A stretch of 64,000 bases of DNA from Symbiodinium kawagutii (GCA_009767595.1 VSDK01015536.1:358328-422327), one strand, 5' to 3'; positions 11,121-21,689 are shown, numbered from the stretch's first letter. Notes: generated from the sequence alone by a model not told the origin. Made by a program: numbers and translations.

Positions 11121-11600
11121 CCTTAAACATCATAACTTTACATCCACCAAACCTTACACATCATAACTTTACATCCACCAAACCTTACACATCATAACTT
11201 TACATCCACCAAACCTTAAAAATCATAACTTTACATCCACCAAACCTTAAACATCATAACTTTACATCCACCAAACCTTAAACATCATAACTTTACATCC
11301 GCCGAACCTTAAACATCATAACTTTACATCCGCCGAACCTTAAACATCATAACTTTACATCCACCAAACCTTAAACAACCTTAAACATCATACCTTTACA
11401 TCCACCAAACCTTAAACATCATACCTTTACATCCACCAAACCTTACACATCATAACTTTACATCCACCAAACTTTAAACATCATAACTTTACATCCACCA
11501 AACCTTACACATCATAACTTTACATCCACCAAACCTTACACATCATAACTTTACATCCACCAAACCTTACACATCATAACTTTACATCCACTAAATAGCA
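11121..11600. repeat. 31-bp satellite, about 15 units
   Basis: The unit ACATCATAACTTTACATCCA plus CCAAACCTTA(A/C) repeats head to tail, with point changes such as CCGCCGAACC in two neighbouring units and one short partial unit near 11,370. The spread of shared variants to adjacent units shows local amplification. Confidence 0.92.
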
Positions 11601-11649
11601 CTAAATCCATATTAACCCTAAACAAATACAATCAAATACCTCGCTGTAA

Positions 11650-11790
11650 CATCTAACACGACGAGTCGGATCCGTTCACGGAGAACTTCCAACCACGAAG
11701 GGACCACCATCCGGAACTGGACTCCCATCCATGGCCTGGGGTGCCTCCGCGGCCGCGACCGCCTGCCAGGCCGTACAGTAACTTTGCATA
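11650..11790. CDS. Candidate exon, strand unclear
   Basis: A GC-rich island. The plus frame reads DESDPFTENFQPRRDHHPEL.. with a Pro/Arg-rich tail. The minus frame reads MGVQFRMVVPSWLEVLRERI.. then RLVVLDVTAR before a possible donor GCGAG|GTATTTG, with an acceptor GGCCTGGCAG. I lean to the minus strand because of these sites. No family recognised. Confidence 0.35.
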
Positions 11791-12146
11791 TATAGATATA
11801 TATATATATATATATGTATATATTGAATAAATAAATATACATATATATATATATATATGTAGCTACCTATATATATATTGTAAATATTGTAAATCGTGTA
11901 TATATTGTTTACATAAAAATAATTTGTGTGTGTATATATATATATATATGTATTTGTGGCTATATGTAGTATCGTGTTATATATGTATGTTTGAAGTCAT
12001 GTATAAACATGTATAAACAGGCGTACATATGCGAATATTCACATCGTAGATTTAGATGATGATCTATAAGTTGCTGAGAATGGATATGAACACATATGGG
12101 CTCGGATTGAAATGTTTGTTTCTGAAAACGGTCGTAATACCGTAGT
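11791..12146. other. TA-rich spacer
   Basis: Several (TA)n runs at 11,790-11,960, then plain AT-rich DNA. Confidence 0.6.
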
Positions 12147-12680
12147 TCCATGGGGCTCCGCCTTGTGGCACAATTGTCGGGACACCACATCTAAACGATA
12201 GCAATGACAATTTCTTCAGATTTCGACAACTGTATCTAGCGCGGACCTGTTTTATTCTGAGCTGCTAGAGCTAATGTCTGTCTGCTGTGGCAGAAAAGGA
12301 AACCAAATGTCTGGTGAGGCAGGGTCTTGGTCTGTGGGGTTTTTCTAGCGCGGATCTAGCGCGGATCTAGCGCCAGAGGCACGTTTTCACTGGTCTGCAA
12401 CTTTGGGGAAATTGTGGAGATCATGGATTGCGAAAGTCGCCCAACGCATCGAGATAACGACAAGTATCTGGTATAGACATGTTGTCTTTACCAATGAGCT
12501 TGAGACTAAGAAGGAAAAAGGCTATGGAGAAGAATCGCAATTGAAAAGGATGCAAACAAATACATGATTCAAAAAAACTAGCGCCAAACAAGCGCGAAAC
12601 TAGCGCTACCATGGGGGAAAGCAAAATCACTGCATATATACATGACTCCGCCTTGTGGCGAAATTGACCAAACAACATCC
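12147..12680. repeat. CTAGCGC-motif region with a duplicated CTCCGCCTTGTGGC block
   Basis: CTAGCGC(G) occurs at 12,235, three times near 12,346-12,372 and again, as CTAGCGC or AGCGCG, near 12,575-12,610. CTCCGCCTTGTGGC(A/G)(C/A)AATTG occurs at both 12,151 and 12,646. The two blocks look like diverged copies of one element of unknown type. Confidence 0.55.
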
Positions 12681-12849
12681 AGAGTTCTAATATGATCATC
12701 GGAGACTCAAAACCTATCAAGCATTTTTGAACGGATGCCATATGTTTATATAGTGCATATGCGTATGATTTTGCATGTAGATCTACATATGCAAATAGAT
12801 TATGTTTGGACAGGGAGTTCAAAACTATTGCTGACTGCTAAACCATGGC

Positions 12850-13070
12850 GTTTATTGCCAGCGAAATGCCTCGCTTCGCTTAATCAAAGCAGCAGTGTCC
12901 TGGTCAACGTACCGGTAAGGCATCTACTGGTCATTGTGGGTGGTTGGTTGGCAGGGTTGGTTGGTTGCTTAATTGGTAGGCTTGGTCGGTTCTTGCACTG
13001 GCTTATGCTGCCTGTTGCAGTACCTGCCTTCGTGGTCCATGGTTGGAGGTTGGTCACCAACGAAAAGTAA
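12850..13070 (+). CDS. Weak candidate exon pair
   Basis: A plus-strand frame includes ..PWRLLPAKCLASLNQSSSVL.. up to a donor ACCG|GTAAGG (about 12,914). A TTGG-rich stretch resembling an intron follows, with an acceptor CTGCCTGTTGCAG near 13,020. The frame also reads through the whole stretch, so intron or exon cannot be settled. Confidence 0.25.
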
Positions 13071-13110
13071 CGAAATGGGCACCAATACAACCAGTTGATG
13101 GGTGAATTCA

Positions 13111-13660
13111 ACTGGGATTCCCAGTTCCATGGTTCCTACTCCTTATCCTTTGCATAACCACTGGTTGATAATTGACCTTTGTTGTTTCCATTAATTAATG
13201 AGTTTGCAATTGATAATTGCTTTATATTTAGCCACGGTTCCAAACTGACATTGGTGATTGCTTGTCAACTGATAGCAACTAGTTGCTCAGGTCCGTTGCA
13301 ACGACACAATTCACCAATTTACAGTTGATCGTATCTCATTCGTTGTACAGTCATAATTTACTGTACGGTAATCAAAAATCATAAATTTCAACTGGGAAGA
13401 AACTCTGTGTTAAGTATCGTTGGTGATGGTCGATTGGTCATTGTAGCTGGTCGGAACAATAATGAGTCGTTCACATCACAAAGGATAATCGGAACTTTGG
13501 AATTGATCTCCTCATTGAAAATGCTTAATATCTATTGTCATACTTAAAGGACAGGGGGGGCTGGTACCCTCGTTTACATCCCAAGATGAATATGGTCAAA
13601 AATCTATTTCTCGGGGTTTGTGGATGGCTTGAAGGTTAACCGTTTTGATGGCAGTGAAAT
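13111..13660. other. Spacer
   Basis: No gene or clear repeat seen apart from scattered GGTTGATAATTG words. Confidence 0.45.
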
Positions 13661-13762
13661 GGGTGTTTCTCAAAATAGGGGTACCCCCCAATCATCCATT
13701 AATAGTCATTTGTAGTAATTAACCAACCATTTTTTGGGTACCCCTATTTTAAGAAACCACCA
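13661..13762. mobile_element. M2 inverted-repeat transposon
   Basis: The ends GGGTGTTTCTCAAAATAGGG and CCCCTATTTTAAGAAACCAC are near-perfect inverted repeats about 28 bp long, around a core of about 45 bp (ATCATCCATTAATAGTCATT..). The copy lies 30 bp upstream of a candidate exon. Confidence 0.85.
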
Positions 13763-13791
13763 AATGGATAGGAAAAACCCATCCTCCACAG

Positions 13792-13923
13792 ACGCTGCCA
13801 AGATGCCCGTGCTGCCATGGCTTGCGCGCCATCGGACGAATCTGCCTCCGCTGTGCCAAGGATGTGGTCCATCCCAGGAGACTGCCATGGTGAACGTTGT
13901 GCCACAGGATGAGATGGGAGCAG
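13792..13923 (+). CDS. Candidate internal exon
   Basis: The acceptor CATCCTCCACAG lies just after an M2 copy. The donor GGGAGCAG|GTAGGT is strong. The open frame reads DAAKMPVLPWLARHRTNLPP.. then LCQGCGPSQETAMVNVVPQD. Two Cys in LCQGC could be a metal site but there is no second pair. Product unknown. The preceding intron would end in M2-derived DNA. Confidence 0.45.
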
Positions 13924-14160
13924 GTAGGTCTGGTTGGAAAGCGCAAGCTGTTTTGGCATTTTGATATGAATTGACCTGCTGAAGTGTTGACCAACGGTGT
14001 GCAGCAACAGCATTCACAGGTTAGCCATGGCTATATAACCCTTTTAACGATCATGACTAGCCATCATCGCATCATCGTGAACATCAACAATGTTGCCGGA
14101 ATGTTGTTCTTGTCAATTCAAATTGCCTCATCTGCTGATGAATCATAGCGTTTGATGCAG

Positions 14161-14246
14161 CCATGGATCGTATAACCAATGATGAGGAAACTGCGGTGGT
14201 CGAAAAAGTCCGTCCGGGAGATCATACAAATAGACCGTATTGGATG
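14161..14246 (+). CDS. Candidate exon, joined to the exon at 14,473
   Basis: The acceptor TTTGATGCAG is followed by CC and an ATG at 14,163. The frame MDRITNDEETAVVEKVRPGD.. runs 28 codons to ..NRPYWM at a donor ATG|GTGTATG, phase 0. It may be an internal exon or carry the start codon. The intron that follows (14,247-14,472) is GT-AG, 226 bp, and contains an M1 transposon. Product unrecognised; acidic and charged. Confidence 0.5.
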
Positions 14247-14263
14247 GTGTATGACCACCCCTT

Positions 14264-14386
14264 TATATGGCTATGGGTCAATATTCACCCTCCAATAATG
14301 GTGGATAATAACCAACAAGCTATAGGGAAAACAATGGTTAATGATAGGGGAACCAGGGGTATGGGGCTTTGACCCACAGCCATATA
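14264..14386. mobile_element. M1 inverted-repeat transposon inside a candidate intron
   Basis: The ends TATATGGCTATGGGTCAA and TTTGACCCACAGCCATATA form the inverted repeat. The core has the family blocks CAATAATGGTGGATAATAAC and AGGGAAAACAATGGTTAATG and GGGGAACCAGGGGTA. TA at each border suggests TA target duplication. Confidence 0.85.
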
Positions 14387-14472
14387 CCCATTGGTAAGCT
14401 GATGTTTTTAAATGTGTTTCATTAATATGGATCAATCGTTGACACTGTCCGACAAACTGCTTATCCAATAAG

Positions 14473-14571
14473 TTGCTGTTCCCTCGCCCCGGGGCACCGT
14501 TAGGGGCGAAGCTCCCCAAGCTCCACCAATGGAGCGTTGGAGGTACCAACCAGTATGACTCAGGGGGCTGA
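14473..14571 (+). CDS. Candidate terminal exon following 14,161-14,246
   Basis: The acceptor GCTTATCCAATAAG precedes 33 codons in phase 0: LLFPRPGAPLGAKLPKLHQW then SVGGTNQYDSGG and TGA. Phase matches the upstream exon. The product is unknown. The acceptor lacks a strong pyrimidine tract, so the join is plausible rather than certain. Confidence 0.45.
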   Translation: MLFPRPGAPLGAKLPKLHQWSVGGTNQYDSGG

Positions 14572-15245
14572 ATCAGTCTTAACCATTACATTGTTACGCA
14601 TGGTTCTGATGCAAACCATGTGCTTAACTATTCACTATTAGCCAAGATTGACTATTCAAGATGGTCAACTATTATCCATAATTGACTATTAACTACTCAG
14701 TTAATATGAAGAACTATTGGCCATGATTGACTATGGTCAAGCCTTTTTTCAACCGCACCACGACTCATGCTGATGAATCAAGGTTATCAGCCCCTTTATG
14801 CATCAGAATTCTAGAGCTTAGTGCTGAGCCATCACATGCCATCACTGGCCACGCCATAATGGAAACCAATCGTTGAGGGCACAACCACGACTATTGCGCA
14901 ACAGCAGGTTTTGTCGCCTTAGCCAACTCCACAGCGGTCTTCAACTCGATACAGCGTTGCCTGAGCCAGGGCTATCCAGCAACGAAGATGTTAAGCTAAG
15001 GCATGTGATGGGAATCATCTGGATTTGATCATTACTGAATACTATTCATTTACTGAGCCATCATCTGAATATTGGGAATCAATAGAAAAGTATTACAGTA
15101 AACCTATTAGACAATTCATCAACTTGCTGTTGGAAATAACTGGGAATCCTATGATGCTTATATCAATGCAACAGCCATTTGCAAATCCAATGCACCACTC
15201 CTGCTGCTACTGCTACTAGTACTACTGCTGCGAATACCACCACTA
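14572..15245. other. Spacer
   Basis: Repeat-like ACTATTGGCCATGATTGACT words at 14,620-14,750; no supported exon. Confidence 0.45.
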
Positions 15246-15250
15246 TCACG

Positions 15251-15324
<74 letters not shown>
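15246..15324. repeat. (CTA)n trinucleotide microsatellite
   Basis: An almost pure CTACTACTA run of about 26 units. On the minus strand it encodes a poly-Ser stretch in a spurious frame. Confidence 0.95.
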
Positions 15325-15798
15325 AAGCTGGTGGAAACAACTTGTAGGTTGATTTTGTCGTACTACCTATTTCAAAAGTGATTTTCAAGCCTTCGGGGCT
15401 ACTGTATCTACGTACGGATGGCTACGTAGCTTAAATGATCAAGATCATACTTTTTTGTTGGGGCACAGACATACCCAGTTTTTCGACAATCATGCATTGA
15501 ATTGTGCGTACTACAAGCAGCATTGTCTATCTAAAGATGATCACATCTAAAACTTGATCGTCGAAAGAAGCAGCATCAATCATCCCATGTCAAGCACTCA
15601 AACTGCTTCCACCATGATTAGCTACGATTAGCTACATTTTTGATCAGTCTTCGCCCTCAACCGTACCTATTATTAGCATGAACCACCAAAATCAAACATT
15701 AACCGTCGCTAGTCATCATTCAACCATTCAAAGTCACTCTTCAGCGAACCCTTATCAGATATGATTCACCATCATCAACACGGTCATCAACCCCATAC

Positions 15799-15899
15799 GT
15801 TGGTGGTTTCAACCCCTTTCAAAAATATGATTGCCAACCAACCAACCAACCATTTGGCAATCCAAGTGAGAAAACAAAAAGTGTCAATGAAACCACCAG
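15799..15899. mobile_element. M3 inverted-repeat transposon
   Basis: Starts GTTGGTGGTTTCAACCCC and ends GTCAATGAAACCACCAG. The core holds a small internal expansion of CAACCAAC. Confidence 0.8.
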
Positions 15900-16137
15900 A
15901 ATATCAAGCATCCATCAAGCCTGTCAACCCTATACTCAACAAATATTAAGCATCAAATAGCATCAACTGTTTAACCCTGTACACCTGGTTACCCTACAAT
16001 TACCCATTGTTCAACATCACCTAATCATCAACTACCAAATAATAATAAACTACTATAGTTGGTACATATCCCTTATGATTGCAAACAAAATCCCCTTGCT
16101 AACCAGTGTTAAGCTGTATAAACTCACCAATGAATAG

Positions 16138-16308
16138 CATCAAGCGTCACAAATCATTGCCCCGCGTGGCGCTGCCAAAGCACGCCGCAAGCTCTACAAG
16201 CTTCCGGGTCTCTGCAATGTCCTGCACGCAACGACGAAGTCCCATCGCAACCATAACGCAACGACTCGTGGAGCGGGGCTTTTTTGCGGGTCAGATTTGA
16301 TAGGGTGA
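16138..16308 (+). CDS. Candidate terminal exon, basic
   Basis: After an AG at TGAATAG the frame reads 56 codons in phase 0: HQASQIIAPRGAAKARRKLY.. KLPGLCNVLHATTKSHRNHN, then a TGA stop. It is rich in Lys, Arg and His. The minus strand is also open. Product unknown. An ATGGTTGATG tandem array begins directly after it. Confidence 0.4.
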   Translation, partial: HQASQIIAPRGAAKARRKLYKLPGLCNVLHATTKSHRNHNATTRGAGLFCGSDLIG

Positions 16309-16309
16309 A

Positions 16310-16770
16310 AAACCAGATTAGCAACCTTAATAGGCTTTACATGGTTGATAATGGTTGATGATGTTGGATGATAATTAGGAACCTTAATAGGCTTGATGAT
16401 GGTTGATGATGTTGGATGATGGTTGGGAACCTTAACAGGCTTTACGTAGTTGATGATGGTTGATGATGTTGGATGATGATTAGGAACCTTAATAGGCTTC
16501 ACATGGTTGATGATGGTTGATGATCTTGGATGGTTGATGATGTTGGATGATGATTAGGAACCTTAATAGGCTTCACATGGTTGATGATGGTTGATGATCT
16601 TGGATGGTTGATGATGTTGGATGATGATTAGGAACCTTAATAGGCTTCACATGGTTGATGATGGTTGATGATGTCGGATGATGATCAGGAACCTTGGTAG
16701 GCTTTAGATGGTTGATGATGGTAGATGACTGTTGATGATGGTAAATGATGATTGGGAACCAATAGGCTTT
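16310..16770. repeat. Tandem array of about 57-bp units
   Basis: The unit contains GGAACCTTAATAGGCTT, then CACATGGTTGATGATGG and TTGATGATGTTGGATGATGA. At least seven units of varying length are present, some with an internal partial duplication (GATCTTGGATGGTTGATGATG). Units degrade toward 16,770. Confidence 0.88.
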
Positions 16771-17393
16771 AGAATGCTTGATAATATCTAATCATGGTTG
16801 ATGACTGTTGATGACTGTTGATGATGGTCAATATGGGTAAATTGTAGGGTTGATTGTAGGGTTCGTGATAGGATTGATTATAGATGATTGTAGGGTTGAT
16901 TGTAGGGCTGATTAGGTGGGAATAGATCATCTAATCGATCTGGAAGGAAAGATGTCTACTTCTTGTCTTACTTGCGTTGTATTTTTCGCTGTCTAGAAGG
17001 TGGGGTCTTCTATTTAGCGTTTTATCATGTGTATATAATATATAATATATATATATATATATATATCATATCAACGTTTACAGAACTATGTATCACGATG
17101 TCCTCCAAGTATTTTTAAGCATGCAACCTGAAAGATATCAAAATGATTTCCAATCGAGTCGTAATAACAATAATATAGTAACAGTAGCATTTCCAATAAC
17201 AAGAATATACATCATCAATTCATAAAGATAAATATTCTATTGCTTCCCGGCCCAAGTTGTAATAACGATAATACTGGGAAGCGTGGGCATGGGTTGACCT
17301 GGCCACCTGGGCGGCAAGCATCGATGGTCGAAACACATGTGAAATCCGCCAGCTGAACCAGGAGAACAGCAACTTGTTGCCCTTTCCAATATC
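16771..17393. other. Spacer
   Basis: A degraded tail of the array to about 16,920, a (TA)n run at 17,036-17,066, then plain DNA. No gene seen. Confidence 0.5.
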
Positions 17394-17478
17394 AGATCCG
17401 CATTAGTAAACCAGTGCCAATTGACCTCAAATAGCTGGTGATTGATCCAAATGTGGGTGGTTTATTGGTATGGATCCA
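17394..17478. mobile_element. M4 inverted-repeat transposon
   Basis: The ends GATCCGCATTAGTAAACCA and GGTTTATTGGTATGGATCCA are inverted repeats. The copy is about 85 bp. Relatives at 31,945 and 41,594 share GATCC..ATT(A/G)ATAAA ends. Confidence 0.65.
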
Positions 17479-17689
17479 CCAGTACAGAATCAACATGAAT
17501 CAACCCAGTTGAACGAGTGCATGTAGCATCATCACCAACCATCATGGACCAATGATCATTGATGAATAATAAAGCATCATGAGTGACCATTTGGCGCTCA
17601 TCAATGATCGTTCATGACCTTCATGATTGTTGGAGCTTATCAATGGTTGATTGCCATCAATTGCCATTATTGGTCATGACCCAGCCGAC

Positions 17690-17779
17690 TCAGCAAAGCC
17701 CATCTGGCGCAGATCTCCACCGCAGGTCCTGTGTCGTTTCATCATCCACGGCCCATTGATCCACACGCCACGATGCCAT
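17690..17779 (-). CDS. Candidate terminal exon
   Basis: The minus-strand frame from an ATG reads MASWRVDQWAVDDETTQDLR.. WRSAPDGLC and a stop, and is open further upstream (..SHRWRAVGT). Codons are GC-ending. On the plus strand an acceptor CTCCACCGCAG and a frame VLCRFIIHGPLIHTPRCHGA compete. Product unknown. Confidence 0.35.
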   Translation of the reverse strand: MASWRVDQWAVDDETTQDLRWRSAPDGLC

Positions 17780-18019
17780 GGTGCCAACGGCCCGCCACCG
17801 GTGACTGTATGAGGGGGCTTTGGAAGAAAACACCTATCTGTGTTACCAGTCACTCTAAAATGGGTTTTCTTTAACTCATGAACATCTGAGGTATCCAGTT
17901 AGCTGCTTCAGACGGGTTTTTACGTGCTTTTAGCTGGTTAACTAGCTCATGAACAGTTGGGGGATGTCCATTAACAACCTAGGAAAGAAGTGCGGTTCAA
18001 GTTACCAAACCATTTGAAA

Positions 18020-18047
18020 AAATACTGAAATCCACATGACAAAATAT
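18020..18047 (+). repeat. 28-bp direct repeat, left copy
   Basis: A block beginning AAATACTGAAATCCACATGA is identical to 19,034-19,061. The two copies flank the minisatellite and the gap. Confidence 0.85.
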
Positions 18048-18064
18048 CCCCACCATGTCATGTC

Positions 18065-18673
18065 AACACCGCTTGTTGACTCCACTTTTGTCTGACATTC
18101 TCTCCGACATATCTTCTGACATTCTTTCTGACAAATCTTCTGACATTCTCTCTGGCATACCTTTGGACATTCTTTCTGACATCCTTTCTGGCACATCTTC
18201 TGACGTTCTTCCTGACAACTTTCTAGCCGGACATTCTTTCTGCCAATCTCTCTGACATTCTCTCTGACATATCTTCTCACATTCTTTCTGACATTCTCTC
18301 TGACATTTTTTTTCTGACATATCTTCTGCCAATCTCTCTGACATTCTCTCTGACATATCTTCTGACATTCTTTCTGACATTCTCTCTGACATATCTTCTG
18401 ACATTCTCTCTGACATTCTTTCTGGCATATCTTTTGACATTCTCTCTGACATATCTTCTGACATTCTCTCTGACATGTCTTCTGACATATCTTCTGACAT
18501 TCTCTCTGACATTCTTTCTGGCATATCTTTGACCATTCTTTCTGACATCTCTTCTGACATTCTTTCTGCCAATCTCTCTGACATTCTCTCTGACATATCT
18601 TCTGACATTTTTTCTGACATTCTCTCTGACATCTCTTCTGACATTCTTTCTGACATCTCTTCTGACACTCTTT
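18065..18673. repeat. 12/24-bp minisatellite, interrupted by an assembly gap
   Basis: Units of TCTGACATTC(T/T)(C/T)T and TCTGACATATCT alternate for about 600 bp and run into a block of N. Since the period is a multiple of three, all three minus-strand frames stay open and give repeats such as (MSERMSED) or (KECQKICQ). With no codon preference separating frames, I treat it as a satellite, not a gene. Confidence 0.85.
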
Positions 18674-18834
18674 NNNNNNNNNNNNNNNNNNNNNNNNNNN
18701 NNNNNNNNNNNNNNNNNNNNNNNNNNNNNNNNNNNNNNNNNNNNNNNNNNNNNNNNNNNNNNNNNNNNNNNNNNNNNNNNNNNNNNNNNNNNNNNNNNNN
18801 NNNNNNNNNNNNNNNNNNNNNNNNNNNNNNNNNN
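18674..18834. other. Assembly gap (161 N)
   Basis: A run of N between two different tandem arrays, so the true length here is unknown. Confidence 1.
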
Positions 18835-18952
18835 CGTGCATTGTCGTGGTTGAGGTCCGGCAGCGACCACTAGTCGTGCATGGTCGTGGTTGAGGTCCGG
18901 CAGCGACCACTAGTCGTGCATGGTCGTGGTTGAGGTCCGGCGGAGGAGAAGG
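18835..18952. repeat. 40-bp tandem repeat, three units, then a (GGA)n tract
   Basis: Unit CGTGCATGGTCGTGGTTGAG plus GTCCGGCAGCGACCACTAGT. The third unit is cut and passes into GGAGGAGAAGGAGGAGGAG, which continues to about 18,990. Confidence 0.9.
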
Positions 18953-19033
18953 AGGAGGAGAAGGAGCAGGAGGAGGAGGAGAAGGACGAGTCAGCTCTGA
19001 TAAAATCTAACAACCCTCACCTGACAGGTGGGG

Positions 19034-19061
19034 AAATACTGAAATCCACATGACAAAATAT
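19034..19061 (+). repeat. 28-bp direct repeat, right copy
   Basis: Identical to 18,020-18,047. The flanks differ outside the 28 bp, so it is not simply a sequencing overlap. Confidence 0.85.
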
Positions 19062-19524
19062 TTAGATCCACATGTTCCACACCATTCAAGCTGCCAATGT
19101 ACATTTATCTGCAATGTGCAACTGCCAGGGCAGCGTACTTTACAGATTGCGGTTCTTTCCTCTTTCTGGCCCATCTTGTCCAAACGTGCGGTCATTGGAA
19201 AACAAAATTCAAAAATGCTGATAATGCAGTAGGCAAATGATCACTGCCGGACCATCTTTGCAGACCTTTGTGTCAAACTCTCAAGCTACTCCTGTAGCTC
19301 TTTCTGGTCGAACAAGAATGTATCATTGTGTGTTTTGTTCAGACCACAAGGTTTAGATTCTGCCACAGATTGCAACATCAGTTCTTCCATAAGTCCGACC
19401 CTTCGTAGTTTACCCTTTATCAACACTAGCCATCATCAAGCAACATTCATTAGTCCTCGTTGACCCTTAAGCATGACATGGCTCTGTTTTTTTCCATGAC
19501 TCATCCTGTCGCAAAAAATCTGAG

Positions 19525-19628
19525 CTGCGCGTGGCGGAGCAAATGACCAGGACGACCGGGTGACCACTGTGACATGGCAGCTGGGTACTTCGTTGGTGCA
19601 GCTGGCAGTCTGCCTATGCTACCGATGA
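19525..19628 (+). CDS. Candidate terminal exon
   Basis: After an AG in AATCTGAG the frame reads AARGGANDQDDRVTTVTWQL.. GTSLVQLAVCLCYR and stop, with GC-ending codons. The last third is hydrophobic. Product unknown. Confidence 0.4.
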
Positions 19629-20557
19629 TCGACCGCGGGTCAGTAGTGGGTAGCTAAGCCACTTTCAATTGAACCAGAATGGTTGACTAGTGGTTACTAA
19701 TGCTTGGCGCTAACTCTTTGCAGGTTTGAATTAAACCAATCCTACGCTGCCAAATGGTTCTTGATTGCAAAATGGTCAATACTGGCCGGAAATGTTCCAT
19801 GGTTCAGCTTGCTACGTGTGTATTCAACAACAAAGGTTCAATAAAATGGCTAGTGATTTTGAATAAGCTGGCCAATGCACCTAGTCAACAAGGGTCCACC
19901 GTGCATTCAGAAGTTGCTTCATAAAATGGTCAACATCGGCTTCACTTCTGAGTTGGAATCATGGCACCAACCAGCCGCTTGCTGTTGCCTACTTACTCAA
20001 TAGATCTCAATAGCTGGGTGATTGAAGTGGCCATGCTGTTGGTGATAAAGTGCCACTGTTTCAATCGCTAGCACCAAGAACAGTTGCCATCAAGAGACAT
20101 TCATAGCCAACCATAATCATTGAGAACCAACCACAACAACAACAACACCAACAAAAACAACGACGACAACGATGACGACAACGACAACCACAACCACAAC
20201 CACAACCATTCAAAATCTTTAATGGCCACTAATTGCAATGAATACCACCATACCACCAACCAATGAGCATGGGTGCTTGAAATTCTTCGAGCAAACAGTT
20301 CGTGGTCCGCAAGTATTGGCTTATTCATCATATCGGTACGTATATCATATCCCCGAGTCTTGTCGGTTTTCCTCTACTATTAACCATTCACCAGCTGATC
20401 ATACCCACTATTTCAGCCAATCACAACCAGCTGATCATAATCAGCTTATCATTAACAACTAGTTATTGACCAGTCAAGGCATCCTACTACCTGAAAAATG
20501 TCCAATAACTCGTGGTTAAATGTAACCTGACTGGCTAATAGCTGTTCACCTCGGACC

Positions 20558-20685
20558 AAATGGCTATGGGTCAGTTCACCCTTAGTCCCCCTGCTTCCCC
20601 TATCATTAACCAGCCAGTTTTCCTCATTATTGGTTGGTCATTATCCCCCATTGTTGGTTGGTGAACTGCTTGACCCAGCTCGCCA
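20558..20685 (-). mobile_element. M1 inverted-repeat transposon, subfamily b
   Basis: The ends TGGCTATGGGTCAGTTCACC and GGTGAACTGCTTGACCCAGC are inverted. The core is close to the reverse complement of the copy at 52,720, which marks a subfamily with GTTCACC next to the terminal repeat. Confidence 0.75.
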
Positions 20686-20735
20686 AATGTAACCCTTTCC
20701 AACTACCTGAATGCAACACCCCTTCTGCTGCGAAT

Positions 20736-20780
20736 CGCCTCTGGCGTCGCCTCTGGCGTCGCCTCTGGCGTAGCCTCTGC
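20736..20780. repeat. 12-bp tandem repeat CGCCTCTGGCGT
   Basis: Three to four units, in a GC-rich island that may itself be an exon (plus frame PSAANRLWRRLWRRLWR). Its coding status is unclear. Confidence 0.75.
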
Positions 20781-20819
20781 CTCCCTGCGGGGCATAGTGC
20801 AGATGTCAAGTTTGATGGT

Positions 20820-20932
20820 TGGTGGTTTCTCAAGCCATAGGGGTGCCCCAAAAAATGGATGGTTTACTACATTCTATTACTATGTATGGTTAATATTAGA
20901 TGATTTGGGGGGTCCCCTAGGACTTGAGACCC
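20820..20932. mobile_element. M2 inverted-repeat transposon
   Basis: Left end GGTGGTTTCTCAAGCCATAG; right end GGTCCCCTAGGACTTGAGAC. It belongs to the variant with AAGCCATAGGGG in place of AAAATAGGGG. Confidence 0.75.
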
Positions 20933-21660
20933 ATTTAATAAAGGTAGATTTGTAATTGTCTACCTTTATCAATTAGGGGTGAGTAGATTAGTCAACTCTT
21001 GGATTGATTCCAGCATAGTAACGGGACATGATTCGTGCTCGACTCAAAACTGACTATGGTAAATACAGTTGTTTGATCAACATATATTGGTGGTTAGCTA
21101 TGTGTAATGGTTGAGCCAACAAGATTTGTTAGTCATCAACTATCTGACTATTAGACACAGGTTAATTAACGGTTGCGATAATGATGATCGCTGAAAGTGG
21201 ACTCGGCCATGCAAACAAAGACAGTACGTACTGGGTCATGATGGTTGGTTAAAAAAGACACTCTTTGGAAATTGATTCAAAGGCTGCATAATGGCCGTTG
21301 GTTCATGATTTTTAAGAACTGTACGTTGCTAATAAATAGACCAGAGATCATTCACACTCCGATGAGTGGTGAGTTGCCCCATGCCAAAAACATGCGAAAG
21401 TCAATTAGAAGTCATCATCCCAGCCTGTATGGCTGCCAATATACCGCGCATCGACTCAGACCACCAACCAGTTACAATCATTGGCCACTACCCTATTGCC
21501 GGTTGCTTCCCCTATTAGTCAATCATTGACTAAACCTCTTGAACCACCAACCAGATTACCATCAACTGGTTGGGTTAGTAACCAACCACAACCAAACCAC
21601 CAACCACTATCCCGAAAGGTTAATTGAAACCACCAAGCAAATAACCTAAATTACTAACAC
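20933..21660. other. Spacer
   Basis: A short hairpin TAAAGGTAGA ... TCTACCTTTA lies at 20,939-20,968. A plus frame at 21,245-21,529 is open but has no codon or splice support that I trust. Confidence 0.4.
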
Positions 21661-21689
21661 CCACTCCGCTGCACGATCCCCTCCGTGGT

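Noticed and set aside
11121-11600. CRISPR-like array of 31-bp repeats
   Set aside because: No spacers lie between units and the context is eukaryotic.
15158-15388. Poly-Ser protein on the minus strand
   Set aside because: A trinucleotide microsatellite explains the Ser run and there is no other support.
16310-16770. CRISPR-like array
   Set aside because: Units are contiguous and similar throughout, without unique spacers; it is a plain tandem repeat.
18002-18910. Long frames rich in (KECQ) or (MSER) repeats across the gap
   Set aside because: The repeat period is a multiple of three, so all frames are open, and the run includes N. No start or splice support.
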